The position numbers and the translations under genes were made by a program. 64,000 bases of DNA from Pogonophryne albipinna. Its lineage: Eukaryota > Chordata > Actinopteri > Perciformes > Artedidraconidae. This document shows positions 50,601 through 63,000 of the stretch, one piece after another. The stretch lies in contig CM053261.1 of the NCBI GenBank assembly GCA_028583405.1, positions 11,154,459 to 11,218,458 on the forward strand, written 5' to 3'. Numbering within the stretch: position 1 is the first letter of the stretch; each line of letters starts with the position of its first letter. The notes under the pieces were generated by a model, which saw only the letters and a list, made by a program, of their open reading frames with translations, did not search any database and had not been told where the DNA came from.

Positions 50601-52910
50601 CTCATCCTGTTGACTCTGAAAATGTTCCTTTTTCCAACTGCTATGTACAGTATGCATTTAGTGTACTAAGAGTATTTGGGTACCAAGCAGAAATACAGCT
50701 TTGAGCAAGGTCAGGTGTGTTTCTCAGGAGGGGTATAGCCCTGGCAGCGCTCGGTGGTCCTATCTACGCTATCGGGGGGCTGGACGACAACTCCTGCTTC
50801 AACGATGTGGAGCGTTACGACATCGAGGGCGACTGCTGGAGCGCTGTGGCTCCGATGAACACGCCCAGAGGAGGAGTGGGATCCGTGGCGTTGGGGGTAA
50901 GACCGCAAAGAAGGGCCATCAGCTGCGAAAGATATATCATCTCTCCTCTGGACTTTACTGCTTTCTAAAGGGTTTGCAAAAGGTGCTTAAAGTGAGTGAG
51001 TTGTGACCAAAAGAATAAAGAATAAGGTCCGTGGAATTCAAATGAACCTCATAACTGTATCTTATATGTTGACCAAAGTTTTGTTCATTAAGTAGCACTT
51101 TACAAGCACTCACTCTTGGACCTTTACAAAGTAAAGAGGCGTTTTCATTACTACGGCTTGTATTCACTGTGAAGTGACTGAGGCAGAATACCCTGCCATG
51201 TGTCACGTGATGGCTTGAGAAACATTCATTGTGAGATTCTGTGCCCTCAGTGTTGTCTGTCAGACAACATATACGTGTGTTTATATGTGCGCAGCTTATC
51301 GTGCATACTGACCCTCGGCTTGACTGTCCTTGAAAAGTCAAAAGTTGTAATGTCTGCACTAACACTCATATTTCCATCTTGTGCCAGAGTTTTATGTACG
51401 CAGTGGGAGGCAACGATGGCGTGGCGTCACTGTCCAGCGTGGAGCGGTTCAACCCCCACCTCAACAAGTGGACCGAGGTCAGCGAGATGGGCCAACGCCG
51501 GGCGGGAAACGGAGTCAGCAAGCTGAACGGCTGCCTCTACGTAGTGGGTGAGAAGAATAAATAAAGATGAACTCCAAATGCCCGTAACAAAAGCAGAACT
51601 GATCACTTGCCAGATATTGTTGTTACCACACATTGTAGTTCCAGATGTATTCTGTCTACATCTGCTTGAACTGCTGTGACTGGAGTTTTTCTATAAACCA
51701 AAGTCACATGCCTCCTAGATACACACCCTACAATTATATACACAAATGCGTGAATCAGGAAGGCAAAAGTTCATGTTTTGTAAAGCCAGCTGGAGACTCA
51801 TTAACAGAGTGTGAGGATTTGATTTTTATTGTACCACTGGAGTTTGAAGAGTTATTCAAGGTCGATTAAAACATCTGTTGAGGCATCGTGACTGGACAGT
51901 AGCTGAAATCATCTTATCCCGTGCCTGCACTATAAACAACAACATCATCGTTGTTGCACCTAAACGTTTTGTTTGCCACTTTGTTCTTTTTTAAAACCAT
52001 CCATTTGAGCTTTTTCACAAAAGTTTTGGGATTTTTAATAATTGTCTTCCTCGTATTTCCTGAAGGTGGTTTCGATGACAATTCACCGCTGAGTTCTGTC
52101 GAGCGCTTTGACCCACGAATGCACCGCTGGGAGTACGTGTCCGAGCTGACCACCCCGCGGGGGGGGGTCGGGGTCGCCACTGTGATGGGAAGAGTGTTCG
52201 CTGTCGGGGGGCATAACGGGAACATCTACCTGAACACGGTGGAGGCCTTTGAGCCTCGAATGAACAGGTGAGGAGGAGATGCTATTTCTTTAATTATAGA
52301 AGATAATATATACATTTGGTGTTATCAATCATCTCCAATAACCAATCAGAATAAACTGTAGGTGTCCCATCAGCCAAGGTTAGCATCACCCTGCATAGTA
52401 ACCTAGATAATACAATAGCTGAGGGAGGCCAGTGCATGAAAAGAAAACACAAACAACGACAGTTAAAATGTAACTTATGGCTTTGCGATGCTCATTTAGA
52501 AACAAACAACTGGAAATACAAACAAATAACACAAACCCTGATATAGGCATACTACACATTAGAACAATGTTAAGGCCACCAAGCAGATATTTGAGGTGAA
52601 AGATGTGTTAAGTCTCCTGAATGATGTCACCTGAGCATTCAAATGGGATGACACTTCATGGTATTCTAGCCTGAAAAACAGTATAATTAACTTTTGTTTT
52701 CCACAATGACCCAGTTATAGAGCTAGATTAAAGAACACCTCTTTAATGTCAGGACTGTCGGCATGTCTTCTGATGACTCTGTCCAGGTGGGAGCTGGTGG
52801 GCTCCGTGTCTCACTGCCGGGCCGGGGCGGGGGTGGCGGTCTGCTCGTCTCACGTCAGTCAGATCAGAGACGTCGGCCAGGGCTCCAGCAACGTGGCCAA
52901 CTGCATGTGA
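46706..52910 (+). CDS. klhl8: klhl8, kelch-like protein 8 (complete coding region, 11 exons)
   Basis: Substrate adaptor of a Cullin-3 RING ubiquitin ligase; in worms the orthologue KEL-8 targets rapsyn for degradation. Coding exons: 46706-46903, 47123-47184, 47494-47659, 47800-48120, 48859-49045, 49355-49498, 50028-50139, 50728-50896, 51388-51547, 52066-52267 and 52787-52910. These give 614 aa; human KLHL8 is 620. The start ATG is the first in its exon and is followed by a short basic leader (KQVKPKEKRPAIKAPK), then BTB, BACK and six kelch repeats. The protein ends DVGQGSSNVANCM, close to the human end. Nine-G and eleven-C homopolymers occur in the last two exons (52159-52167 and directly after the stop), but the frame reads through intact. 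Confidence 0.97.
47800..49045 (+). CDS. klhl8: klhl8 BACK domain exons
   Basis: Exons 47800-48120 and 48859-49045. They start VELVARACCEYMKAHFHPTN, continue with SHNRVDLMDMADRYACEHF, LRTLLSSSELNIHSETQVYN and, after the intron, VRLPLLPVEFLTGSVSKDEM and ARNYHLHLSNKVVLDF. The BACK domain orients the kelch propeller relative to Cullin-3. The intron holds a TTAA-flanked TIR element. Confidence 0.95.
48171..48648. mobile_element. 478-bp TTAA-flanked TIR element in klhl8
   Basis: Left end TTAAAGGTCTCCTATCATGC, right end ATAATAGGAGACCTTTAA, an inverted repeat of about 16 bases whose outer four bases are TTAA. The interior includes GTGTGTCAGTAGACTCACAA and has no coding capacity. It resembles a common teleost MITE and shares TTAA-AGGT ends with the elements at 1689 and 10599, though the rest differs. 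Confidence 0.82.
49355..52910 (+). CDS. klhl8: klhl8 kelch propeller exons (six repeats)
   Basis: Six exons, close to one repeat each. Double-Gly kelch signatures are VLFCVGGRG, VYAVGGHDG, IYAIGGLDD, MYAVGGNDG, LYVVGGFDD and VFAVGGHNG. Between them are the expected Trp/Tyr spacers (SWFFGPEMNSRRRHVGV, KWMMKASMNTKRRGIAL, CWSAVAPMNTPRGGVGS). The propeller should bind substrate. The blade is closed by the last exon (RWELVGSVSHCRAGAGVAVC). Confidence 0.95.
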
Positions 52911-54515
52911 CCCCCCCCCCCACTGACCACCAGGTGACTGACTGCCAGGCCTCCTTCAGATCTGACCACCGCACAAGCACACAACACAAAGCACACCCAC
53001 AGTGACGGAGTGACATCACTGCGTCACTGTCCCTGAACGCCAGCCTCAAACTGTTTTGGGAAGACGTTCAGTTTGCACACAGTGATGGAGGAATGTTAGG
53101 GACTGACTTGAAGTGCACATCTGGCAAATCTGAGGGTTTTTTCTTGACTCCTGCTGGTGTTATCTGCAATCAGTGATGTAGTATTTTGTACTGTATTGTA
53201 TTTGTTTAACTGCCTTTTACATCGTTTTTCTTAAGGGAACATAGTAACTGAAACTATTTAGTATTTAATGCTAACATCTCGAGAATGAAAGGTTATGTTT
53301 TGGGGGATTTGGTTTAACTGCACATTGTGAATGTGGACTGTATATAAGCCAGTATGGACGCATGTCTTCTTCTAGATTGCAGTTGTTTTCATTATTCACA
53401 GATATGTGGCAGATAAGTGATTTTAACAAAAGAAAAATCATCAAACTGGATTCACTTTTGCAGTGCAGCGTGTGCACCATTCTGAAATAGGATGATAACA
53501 TGTCGATAACATTTCCAAGATTCCTGAGATCTTATGCTAATCAGTAAGACTGTTTAAAGGTGCAGAATGAATCTATCGGCAGCAGCCAGCTGACCTGTTC
53601 ATGTGTTTGAGCAATCACTGACCGGGACAATCAGGTGTGTGAGGCGACGGGTCCGAGGAATTCACCGCTGCAAACGCCAAGCACAAAAACGTGCGTTCCA
53701 GGACGCTGTCGATGCAAACCTGGTTGAACGCCTGCTGAACCCTGAGTGGAGGAGGTGTGACTGGCTGAGAGTCGGGGACTGATCAGAGCAATACGGTGCG
53801 CCTCTACACTTCTTTTCCAGTTTTACATTATTGTACAGAGAGAAGATTTGTGTTTGACGATAGCTGGACTGTCAGAAATCCTAATCAGAGTGCTTTCAGA
53901 TGTGAGAGAGAGGCAGCTGAGGTTTGCAGACGGTTGCGCTATATTTTAATATATGGACATTTTGTATAATAATAAAAATAGGTGTATCTTTGGTATTATC
54001 CTTTACTACACTCTTATCTAATCCATTGCTGTGCACTATTTTCCTAGAATAGATGTGAAGTCTGAGTATATTGTTGTCCTGAATGGAGAATTTCACGTTA
54101 TTCATGTTATAAGTTTGAAGATGTTTATTTAACACTCGATTTCTATTCTATTCTATGGAAAAATTAATCATTTCTGGCAACAGTTTGTTTTTTTCAGAAT
54201 AGTTTGACAGTGATGGCTTTTAGAGAAGTGCTATATACAATTTGACCAGAAACAGCTGTTATTGCACAGTTTGTGTCCTGCCGGTAATCATTTTGGTGCA
54301 TATTATAAACATGGTACATCGTTTTTTACACCAAACTTAAAACAAAAACGTGATGCCAACTTTGTTAGCAAATGAGCCAGAAACTCCTTTTGTAAGTTTT
54401 TTTGTAAACGTTACTGTACTTTGTGTTGTTCCTCCTTTTCGTCACTACTTCCATATTGTTCTTTTTATTTACATGGTATTGGTACATTGGGAAAATAAAG
54501 TTATGAGTAAAGATT
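52911..54515 (+). other. klhl8: klhl8 3' UTR
   Basis: The stop codon is followed directly by an 11-base C run. The region has no other gene. AATAAA occurs at 54494-54499, a likely polyadenylation signal; an earlier AATAAA-like run is near 53970. Coding similarity is absent. Confidence 0.6.
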
Positions 54516-55619
54516 ATTATTGTGAATCCTCTTTTTCTTCTCCTGTATTTGACTCACAGAAAACTGCATTAAATGACCCGTCACTCCTCACACTGCTTTA
54601 AACTAAAGAGTAAACGCACCTGAAACTGTCGAGTGTGCATTTTTTTCTCAATGAGATTCATAAAATAATTATTTTCTGAAACGTAGGTTCGGGGAAAGCT
54701 CCTGATGCTGTGTCTGCTGAGCAACACAACATATGAAATGAGAATCGGATATCAAATGAGCCTTTTATCGTTTTGTAACAACAGGTTGGAGAAGGCAGCG
54801 GTGTGGCAGTATAACGTTTATTAGTTGACATGTGGTTGTTATAAAGTCTCTTGTGGACTTTGTGGTTTCACTGGGTCAAATGTGAGTGGCACACTTTTTA
54901 CATACAATCATTTGTTTACATACATCTGTTACGTTCAAGTGACTCATGGTATTACCCCCTGTGTGTTTGTATTTTCATTATTATTATTTTGTACTATGTA
55001 ATATGACTTGATTTCTGGCCCTGCTCACAGCATGTATATACCATTTAAACAATAATTATTTACTAGTATTCATTTATTTAAAGAGTGAAATGGCACACAA
55101 AAAAATAAGTGCTTTAAATAAATATGTCCGGCCTTTAACCTTGATTACGTAAGTGCCTTAAGTGCAAGAAGTAAAATGCAAAAGATAATTGCTTTCAATT
55201 CAAAACAAATGTCCATTATGTGTTTTTATTATACACAAAAGCTATTATAGCAAAAGCTACTTTTTGTTAAATTAAATTAAAATGTTTGATCCTTATTGCA
55301 CATAATGGAATCACCATTTCCAACATAGTTGTAACCAATTCAAATGCACAGTATTTGTTGTCAAACTGCTGTGGGTTGTAACGTAGAAAATGAGTGAGGA
55401 GGTCAAGTGTCTGTCATCTGTGTTTTACTGCTTTCAGTCTTTGGACCCGGCCGGATGCTGAAAAGAGGGGAACCAAAGAGAAGATGCTCAGAGCTTTGAA
55501 CACTGGGAGAGGGAGCACATCACAGACTGTTCAGAGGGCTTTGAAAAGAAACTTGAAGTTGTTAGTATGTGTAGAAACCTGGTAGAAACACACCTTGAGA
55601 AGTGAACACAGAAATCAAA
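54516..55619. other. spacer and 5' region of the lectin gene
   Basis: AT-rich spacer between klhl8 and the lectin gene. No TATA box with convincing position was found. The stretch 55380-55619 has less AT bias and probably includes the promoter or 5' UTR of the next gene; it holds an upstream ATG (55456) with a short frame. Confidence 0.45.
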
Positions 55620-57011
55620 ATGCTGCTGCAGCTGCTCAGCGCTGCTGCTCTTCTCGCATGCGGTAAGTCTGTTTTTGGTTACATTATTAGAAAAGTAAGA
55701 AAGAGCACAGATTTGAGTTTTGAAATGGATCAACAAGAACCAAGTGTGAAGTGAACAAAAAGTAGTGCTTTTAATATTTGTTATGTGGCAACTATTAAGG
55801 ACATCAAGTATATAAGGTATTCTTTGCAATGTTTATATATTTGTTTGTATTGGAAGTGCCTAACTCAAGACGGGAGGGAGAAAGTATAATCCAGAAACTT
55901 GTTGACAATTGTTTTTTGGCATAAAAGTAATAATCATGCGTAGAAAAAAAAGATAAAACTTAGAACAACAAAAACACTTGTTGTACTTCTACTTAGGGAC
56001 TTCTAACCTTAATAATAATTTCCTTTAAGCCAATTTTCAACCAATCTTGAATGGTACTACTACTTTCCATCATGAACTGCTTCTCTGGTGAAATGTGGGG
56101 GAAATACCTCAAAACACTGGTATACTGTACTGCTAAATGTTACGCTAGCATTTGTTTTAAGCAGAAGAATGTTTAAACTTAAAACAATATTTAAATGTAA
56201 GGGATTGTAGCATTTTTTCATTTGTTATGCATCCATCGAACTGACTAGTGTAATGGCCATCTGATGTTACTGACGCCCCACAAGGTCGTGCAGCGGTCAG
56301 AGAGAGTCAGTGCTGTGGTGGTTCAAGTGTCTTTTGCTCTATCAACTCAATAAGGATGTGTGCAAACATGTGATGCTATAGTGTCTTGTTGTTGAAGTCG
56401 TTAAAGTCAAACATTACCCAGAGTTTTGTATGAGAACTGACTGACATGGCTGGACTGTGGATCTGTCATGGGACTTTTATGATTAAATGGGTATTTAAAT
56501 GATTTTGAAGTTTCAAATAATCTTTTTTGACTCATCACCCATTAAAAGTAATCACGTTATTTTTTTATTCTACCATTCTTGCTGACTGAGAGATGTTGCT
56601 TGTGATCTCTATAATGATGCGTCACATCAGAACATAAAAGACAAAACCAACCCATTTTAAGCATTCTAAAATTATGATCAGATGTTTTAGCATGTACTTA
56701 TTTCACCATTTATTTGCATCTTAGTGCTTTATATAGAGGCAGGTTGGTAAGGTAGTATTAGCTTGGTTACCTGTGCTGTGGTGCTCTTCATAATATATTA
56801 TTTCTATTCCATGTTTTGTCATAGTGCGCAGTAACACTGTTTGGTTTTGTTGTGTTTCAGCTCATTGCCAGTGTCAGCAGGGCTGGAGGGAGAATGAAGA
56901 TCGATGTTACTTATTTTCAACTGATGTAAGGACGTGGATGGAGGCTAACGCCTTTTGTATCGCTCAGAACAGCAACCTGATGAGTATCCAGGACATTCAT
57001 GAGAGGGTGAG

Positions 57012-57086
<75 letters not shown>

Positions 57087-60000
57087 GCCTGAAATCACCC
57101 ATTGGGTTCATGTTCTCTGCAGACGGCTCTACTCATGTATTCTTCCAGTAAACATTTGCATCAGATTTTGGAGATGGTTATGGAATTGAAAATTGTAAAT
57201 GTAAAAGTTTTTTGACGACAATATAACACAATTTAAACGCAACAAAGATTATGCTGGAAAGAGTATATGACAAAGCAATTGAAGGTGATTAGCCAGCAGA
57301 ATCAGAAAGCCAACATACCACATGTGTGAAAAAAGTGATTCAGTCCTGGATCATAAAGCCTTACACACTGTAGGGAATCATTGCACTAGAAACAAAACTG
57401 TAAAAAATGTATTTACTTCTGGGATGTATATGACATTTATTTTAGACTGAGGAATTTGTAATTTAAGAATAAATTGTAATTAAACAAAAAATGGTGCTTG
57501 TTACACTTTGGGACTATGTGTATTTCAATGTTTAGGTTGAATCTGTGATGTGGTTTTCCAAAAGTCTAAATATAAATTGTTTTAAAAAGATGGTCAGGAC
57601 TTTTATTTTGAGGAGGTATTGAGAGGAAGACACTGTGTGGATATTTGAGTTTGACATCATAGCATGTGGTTTGAGTTGATAGATGAGAAACGTTCAGTTC
57701 ATTGTTTCAGTTGTGGAAAAAGAATAGGATCATGTAAGAAAATACTTCTTTCTACTCCTGTACCTTCATTTAAATGTATTGACATTGTTTAAATTGCTAA
57801 GGAGAATTTGGGATATGTAACCTGTTTATTTATGTTTTATACTTGTGTTTTGTTTGAAATAAAATACATAATTCTCAATGTATTTTTATTTATAATGTCT
57901 AGCTGTGGGTGACGACACAGATCGGCACAGAGACGTTCTGGTTCGGCCTGAATGACCAGGTCTCAGAAAACGTGTTTGAGTGGAGCGATGGGAGCACCTT
58001 CATACCATACTTATCGTATGTTATACCAATGTTAAAATATGCATCATAAAAAAAGTATGTGTTACATTACATTACATTTATTTTAGTTTATCATAAGTGA
58101 TTCCTCTCCTGTTGTAGAGACTGGATGGACGGGCAGCCTGATAACTGGGGCGATGAGCCCGGAGAGGACTGTGGTCAGGTGGTCGGGGAGAGCCAAGGCC
58201 AGTGGAACGACGAGAACTGCAACGTCAAGAGGAAATATATCTGCAAGCACGTCAACCGTAAGTCCACTGTCTGTACTGTGTTAGATCTAAAACGAGTTGT
58301 AGAGCTACAACTCTTATTCCTCTCTTCATACATATACATTTCAGAGCAATTTCTTTTGTTTCTAGTGACGACTCAACAAGATACTCAGATATTTTACTTA
58401 AGGCAAAGTAGCAATACAGCAACACGATGTAGAAATACTCTGTTGCAAATAAAGATCTGCAATAAAATGTCACCTAAGTAAAATACAAAAGTATCAACAT
58501 GTAGCTTAAGTACAAACAGCAAAGGTACTCATAATTCAACATAATAAATCATTTAAGAGATTATAATAAGTGATAAATGATGGTGTTCATCACTTTAATA
58601 TTGTAGCTTGTTAAGGTGGAGCGAATTTGAAATAGTTTATATACCGCTGAGTTGTTTAACCTGTAATTAAATATCATAATCTATTTTTAGTTTATTTAGA
58701 ATGTGTGTTGATACTCTATATCTGCAAAGTGACTAACTGAAGCTGTCATATAAATGTAGATGGTGAAGCAAAGTACAGTGTAAGATGATGGGTTTGTATA
58801 AAGTAGCAGAAAATGAGTAACTTCAAATAGTTCTAAAGTACATTCATAAAATGTGGAATTTACCAAGTTTAATCACAACCATTAAGCATGTTTTCTTTCC
58901 TGCTCTTCAGCGAATCCTGGCCCGCGGTGTGACTTAGCAAACGGCTGGAGACCGTACGGCTCCAACTGCTACAAGCTGAAGGCTGAAACCAGGAAGAGCT
59001 GGTCTGAGGCGAGGGGGGACTGCGTTCAGGAGGGGGGGGACCTGGTGTCCATCGTCAGTGCAGAGGAGGAGGAGTACGTCACAGGAACTCTGGACCCCTC
59101 GTGGGCTGACCTCTGGATCGGGCTCTCCACACTGGTGAGAGGAACACAGTGGCATTAGGAGAGCTATTTATTCTGAAGTATAACGAGTATTCCACTCATG
59201 GCAGTTATTATAAAACCAAACATGTACACTTTCAGCAGCTTTTATAGCCCATGATGGAAAGGAGCAGGGAGAAGGAAGTCACATTTTGATGGTTTGATTA
59301 AAAAAGATGGTCTGCCACTCACAGCTGCTTACAACCAATACTTATAACATGAAACCAAAAGACACAATTTAAACACACGACAATCTAGCATAATCTAAAA
59401 AGGTTACCTGACATCTTCATACTGTCTAATTATCATTTCTTCATACATTTTCATAAACCTAGAGATGTTCATCCAGCCCTTTCAATCATTTGGTAAGGAA
59501 TTCCACAGTTTAACGCCAACTACAGAGATTCACATCTGCTTTATAGGAGTCAAACTGATGCTTAAAGTTACATTTCCTTCTATGTTGCACATCCTCTGAG
59601 TTTAAAATATCTGAAGATGAGCTTTGTTCCTCCAGAAATGCACCAAGATTTCCTGTCAGGTTGAAGCGGGGAACAGTCAGTACGCCTGGTCTGATGCTCT
59701 CCCAGTGGGGTACACAAACTGGGGCGATGATCAACCTTCAGGGTAAGATAGAACATTATTTGGGTCATTTAAATAAGGATATATTGTGCAATCAAGGTTA
59801 AAACACATGTTCTCCAACAGGGATTTACAGGCCGGCTTGTGTTCTGCAATCATTAAAGAACCATCAGACGGGTTTGGGAAGTGGAGAGCCCATGTGTGCA
59901 GATACGAGCGTCCCTACATGTGTAAACGACCACTGAACAGTAAGCCGGATTGATTATCAGAAGCATACAATACAAAGAAATGATTTGCTTTTCATTTCAA

Positions 60001-63000
60001 CTATTTCTTCTTGTTCCTCTAAACTCCCCTCCAGCTATCTGCCCCCCTGGCTGGCAGAGTTTCTCCGGCAGTTGTTACTGGATGGTCAGTAATGTCAATC
60101 TGTTGACCACCTGGCACGACGCCGCCACCAAGTGCTCCGATCTGGGGGCCCACCTTCTCATTATTAACAAGTAGGTGATGTTGAAGCCTCAGTATATGAC
60201 TTTTATAATAAGAAATAGCATAAAATGAAATAACAGCAGAATGGAAAGGAGTGAAAGTAGACCTGTCCCGTAACATGGTCTTGAATGACACATTTAAAGG
60301 AATACTTTTACCACAAAATGACAATTATTCACGCTTTGTTGCCTTCAATTCTTTAAAAAAAACGTTGTTTATTTCGCATTTCTTCTGCATGGTGAAAGAA
60401 GAATTGAAGTCTGAGATAAGTCTTGATGAACTGAGGCTTTTATCACTTACCATTTAACAACAATTAAACTATTTTCCTGAGTGAAATATCTGTTATTTAA
60501 CCGCTAAATGCTCCACTGAGTGCACCACAAAACGTTCTCTTATTGCAGTTTATCACTGGGTTTGTAGCGTTAAGAAAGAGGTAACCACAAAGCGATATTT
60601 AACTGAAAACGCTAGGGAAATGTTTACTCAGAATTTTTCTTCCACACTTGCCCCTGCTAACATCTCAGTAAATGAGCTAGTAAATCATTTTAATTCAAAA
60701 ATTAAAAATTTTATAGATGCCATTGCTCCAACTAAGGTAAAGGAAGTGTCTGTTAAGAAAATATCTCCATGGAGAAAGGCCATGACCGTGAGAACAGAAA
60801 AAAGAGAATGTCGAAAAGCTGAACGCAGGTGGCGAAAAACAAATCTCCAGGTTCACTTTGAAATCTATAAAGAGAGACTTGGCCTTTATAATTTGGAATT
60901 GAAAAACGCACGACAATCGTTCTTCTCTGACATCATTAACAAAAACAAAAACAACGCACGTGCCTTATTTGCTACCGTCGACAGACTAACTAACCCCCCA
61001 GTGTCAGTAGCCTCTGAATTTCTATCCACCAGGGCGTGCAATGATTTTGCCTCCTTCTTCACTGACAAAATTCAGAAAATCAGACAAGCAGTCAGTGCCT
61101 CTGCATCAGGAAGAGCAAATGTGTTGTCTCTGTGTCCACTTAACATCAATTCAAACACCATGACACAATTCCATCAGATTAATGATAAAAACCTAGAGGA
61201 CATTATACAACTTCTGAAATCCTCCTCCTGCTGCCTTGATATTATTCCAACAGGATTTTTTAAAGATGTTTTGCCTTGCATGGCCTCAGATCTACTTCAT
61301 ATAGTAAACAAATCTCTCCACACAGGTATTTTTCCACAGGCCCTGAAAACTGCAGTCATTAAACCGCTCTTAAAAAAGAATAATCTAGATGCTTCAGTAA
61401 TGAACAATTACAGGCCCATATCAAACCTCCCATTTCTAGGTAAAATCATTGAAAAAGTTGTTTTTCAACAGTTGAGTAATTTCTTGCATTTAAATAACTG
61501 TTTGGATGTGTTCCAGTCAGGCTTTCGTCCAAACCACAGCACTGAGACTGCTCTTGTAAAGGTCTTTAATGACATCCACTTAAACACAGACAGTGGCAGA
61601 ACTTCAGTGTTAGTATTATTAGATCTCAGTGCTGCGTTTGACACTGTTGACCACAACATATTACTAGACCGACTGGAAAACTGGGTGGGACTTTCGGAAA
61701 CAGTTCTAAATTGGTTTGAATCCTACTTAAAGGACAGAAACAACTTTGTTTCTATAGGTAAATACACATCTGAGTTGACAAATATGACATGTGGGGTACC
61801 TCAAGGCTCCATCTTGGGGCCTCTTCTCTTTAACGTCTACATGCTACCACTGGCTCAGATAATGAAGAACAACAAAATAAGTTACCATAGCTATGCGGAT
61901 GACACACACATTTATGTAACAATTTCACCAGGAGACTATGCTCCAATTCAAACACTGAGTAAGTGCATTGAACAAATCAATGACTGGATGTGTCAGAACT
62001 TTCTCCAATTAAACAAAGATAAAACTGAGGTAATGGTTTTTGGAGCCAAGGCAGAACGTTTAAAAGTTAGCGCTGAGCTTCAGTCTGCAATGTTCAAAAC
62101 AACAGATAAAGCCAGAAATCTAGGTGTAGTCATGGACTCTGACCTGAGTTTCAACAGTCATATTAAAACAGTTACTAAATCAGCCTACTATCACCTAAAG
62201 AATATATCTAGGGTTAAAAGACTAATGTCACAGCAGGATTTGGAAAAACTTGTCCATGCTTTTATCTTCAGTAGACTCGACTACTGTAATGGTGTCTTCA
62301 CAGGTCTCACTAAAAAATCTATTAGAAAGCTGCAGCTGATTCAGAACGCCGCTGCTCGAGTCCTCACTAACACTAAGAAAGTGGATCACATCACTCCTGT
62401 TCTGAAGTCTTTACACTGGCTTCCTGTGTGTCAAAGAATAGATTTCAAAATACTGCTGCTGGTTTATAAAGCACTGAATGGTTTAGGCCCAAAATACATT
62501 TCTGACCTCCTGCTAAATTATGAACCATCCAGATCTCTCAGGTCTTCAGGGACTGGTCAGCTTTCTGTCCCCAGAGTCAGAACTAGACATGGAGAGGCAG
62601 CGTTTAGTTATTATGCTCCAAATATCTGGAACAAACTCCCAGAAACCTGCAGGTCCGCTGCAACTCTGACTACTTTTAAATCCAGGCTGAAGACTTTTCT
62701 TTTTGTCGCTGCTTTTAATTGAACTATTCACATCTTAGACTGCACTGTAACTTTTATTCATGTATTTTTTTCTTTTAATGTTTATTTTATTTGCTTTTCT
62801 TTTTAATGACTGATTTTAAATGCCATTTTCTTAATGTCTTTCATTTTTTGTAAAGCACTTTGAATTGCCTTGTGTTGAAAAGTGCTATATAAATAAACTT
62901 GCCTTGCCTTGCCTTGCCTAAGAAGTGTATTAGAGCTTTTTATTCAAACAGCTGATTGATCTGAGATGATAAACCAAAACAATAAAAGCTAAAAGAGGCT

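Noticed and set aside
56824..57189. Open frame with a long Thr-His repeat
   Set aside because: It is lectin exon 56861-57006 read through its donor into the CA microsatellite; not a protein repeat.
60572..60577. TAAGAA as a target duplication for the LINE (also after the tail at 62920)
   Set aside because: Only six bases, inside sequence that still seems to belong to the element, so likely chance.
60620..60622. ATG as the true start of a 700-residue protein
   Set aside because: The frame is open for another 45 codons upstream with family-like residues; the element is 5'-truncated, so there is no authentic start.
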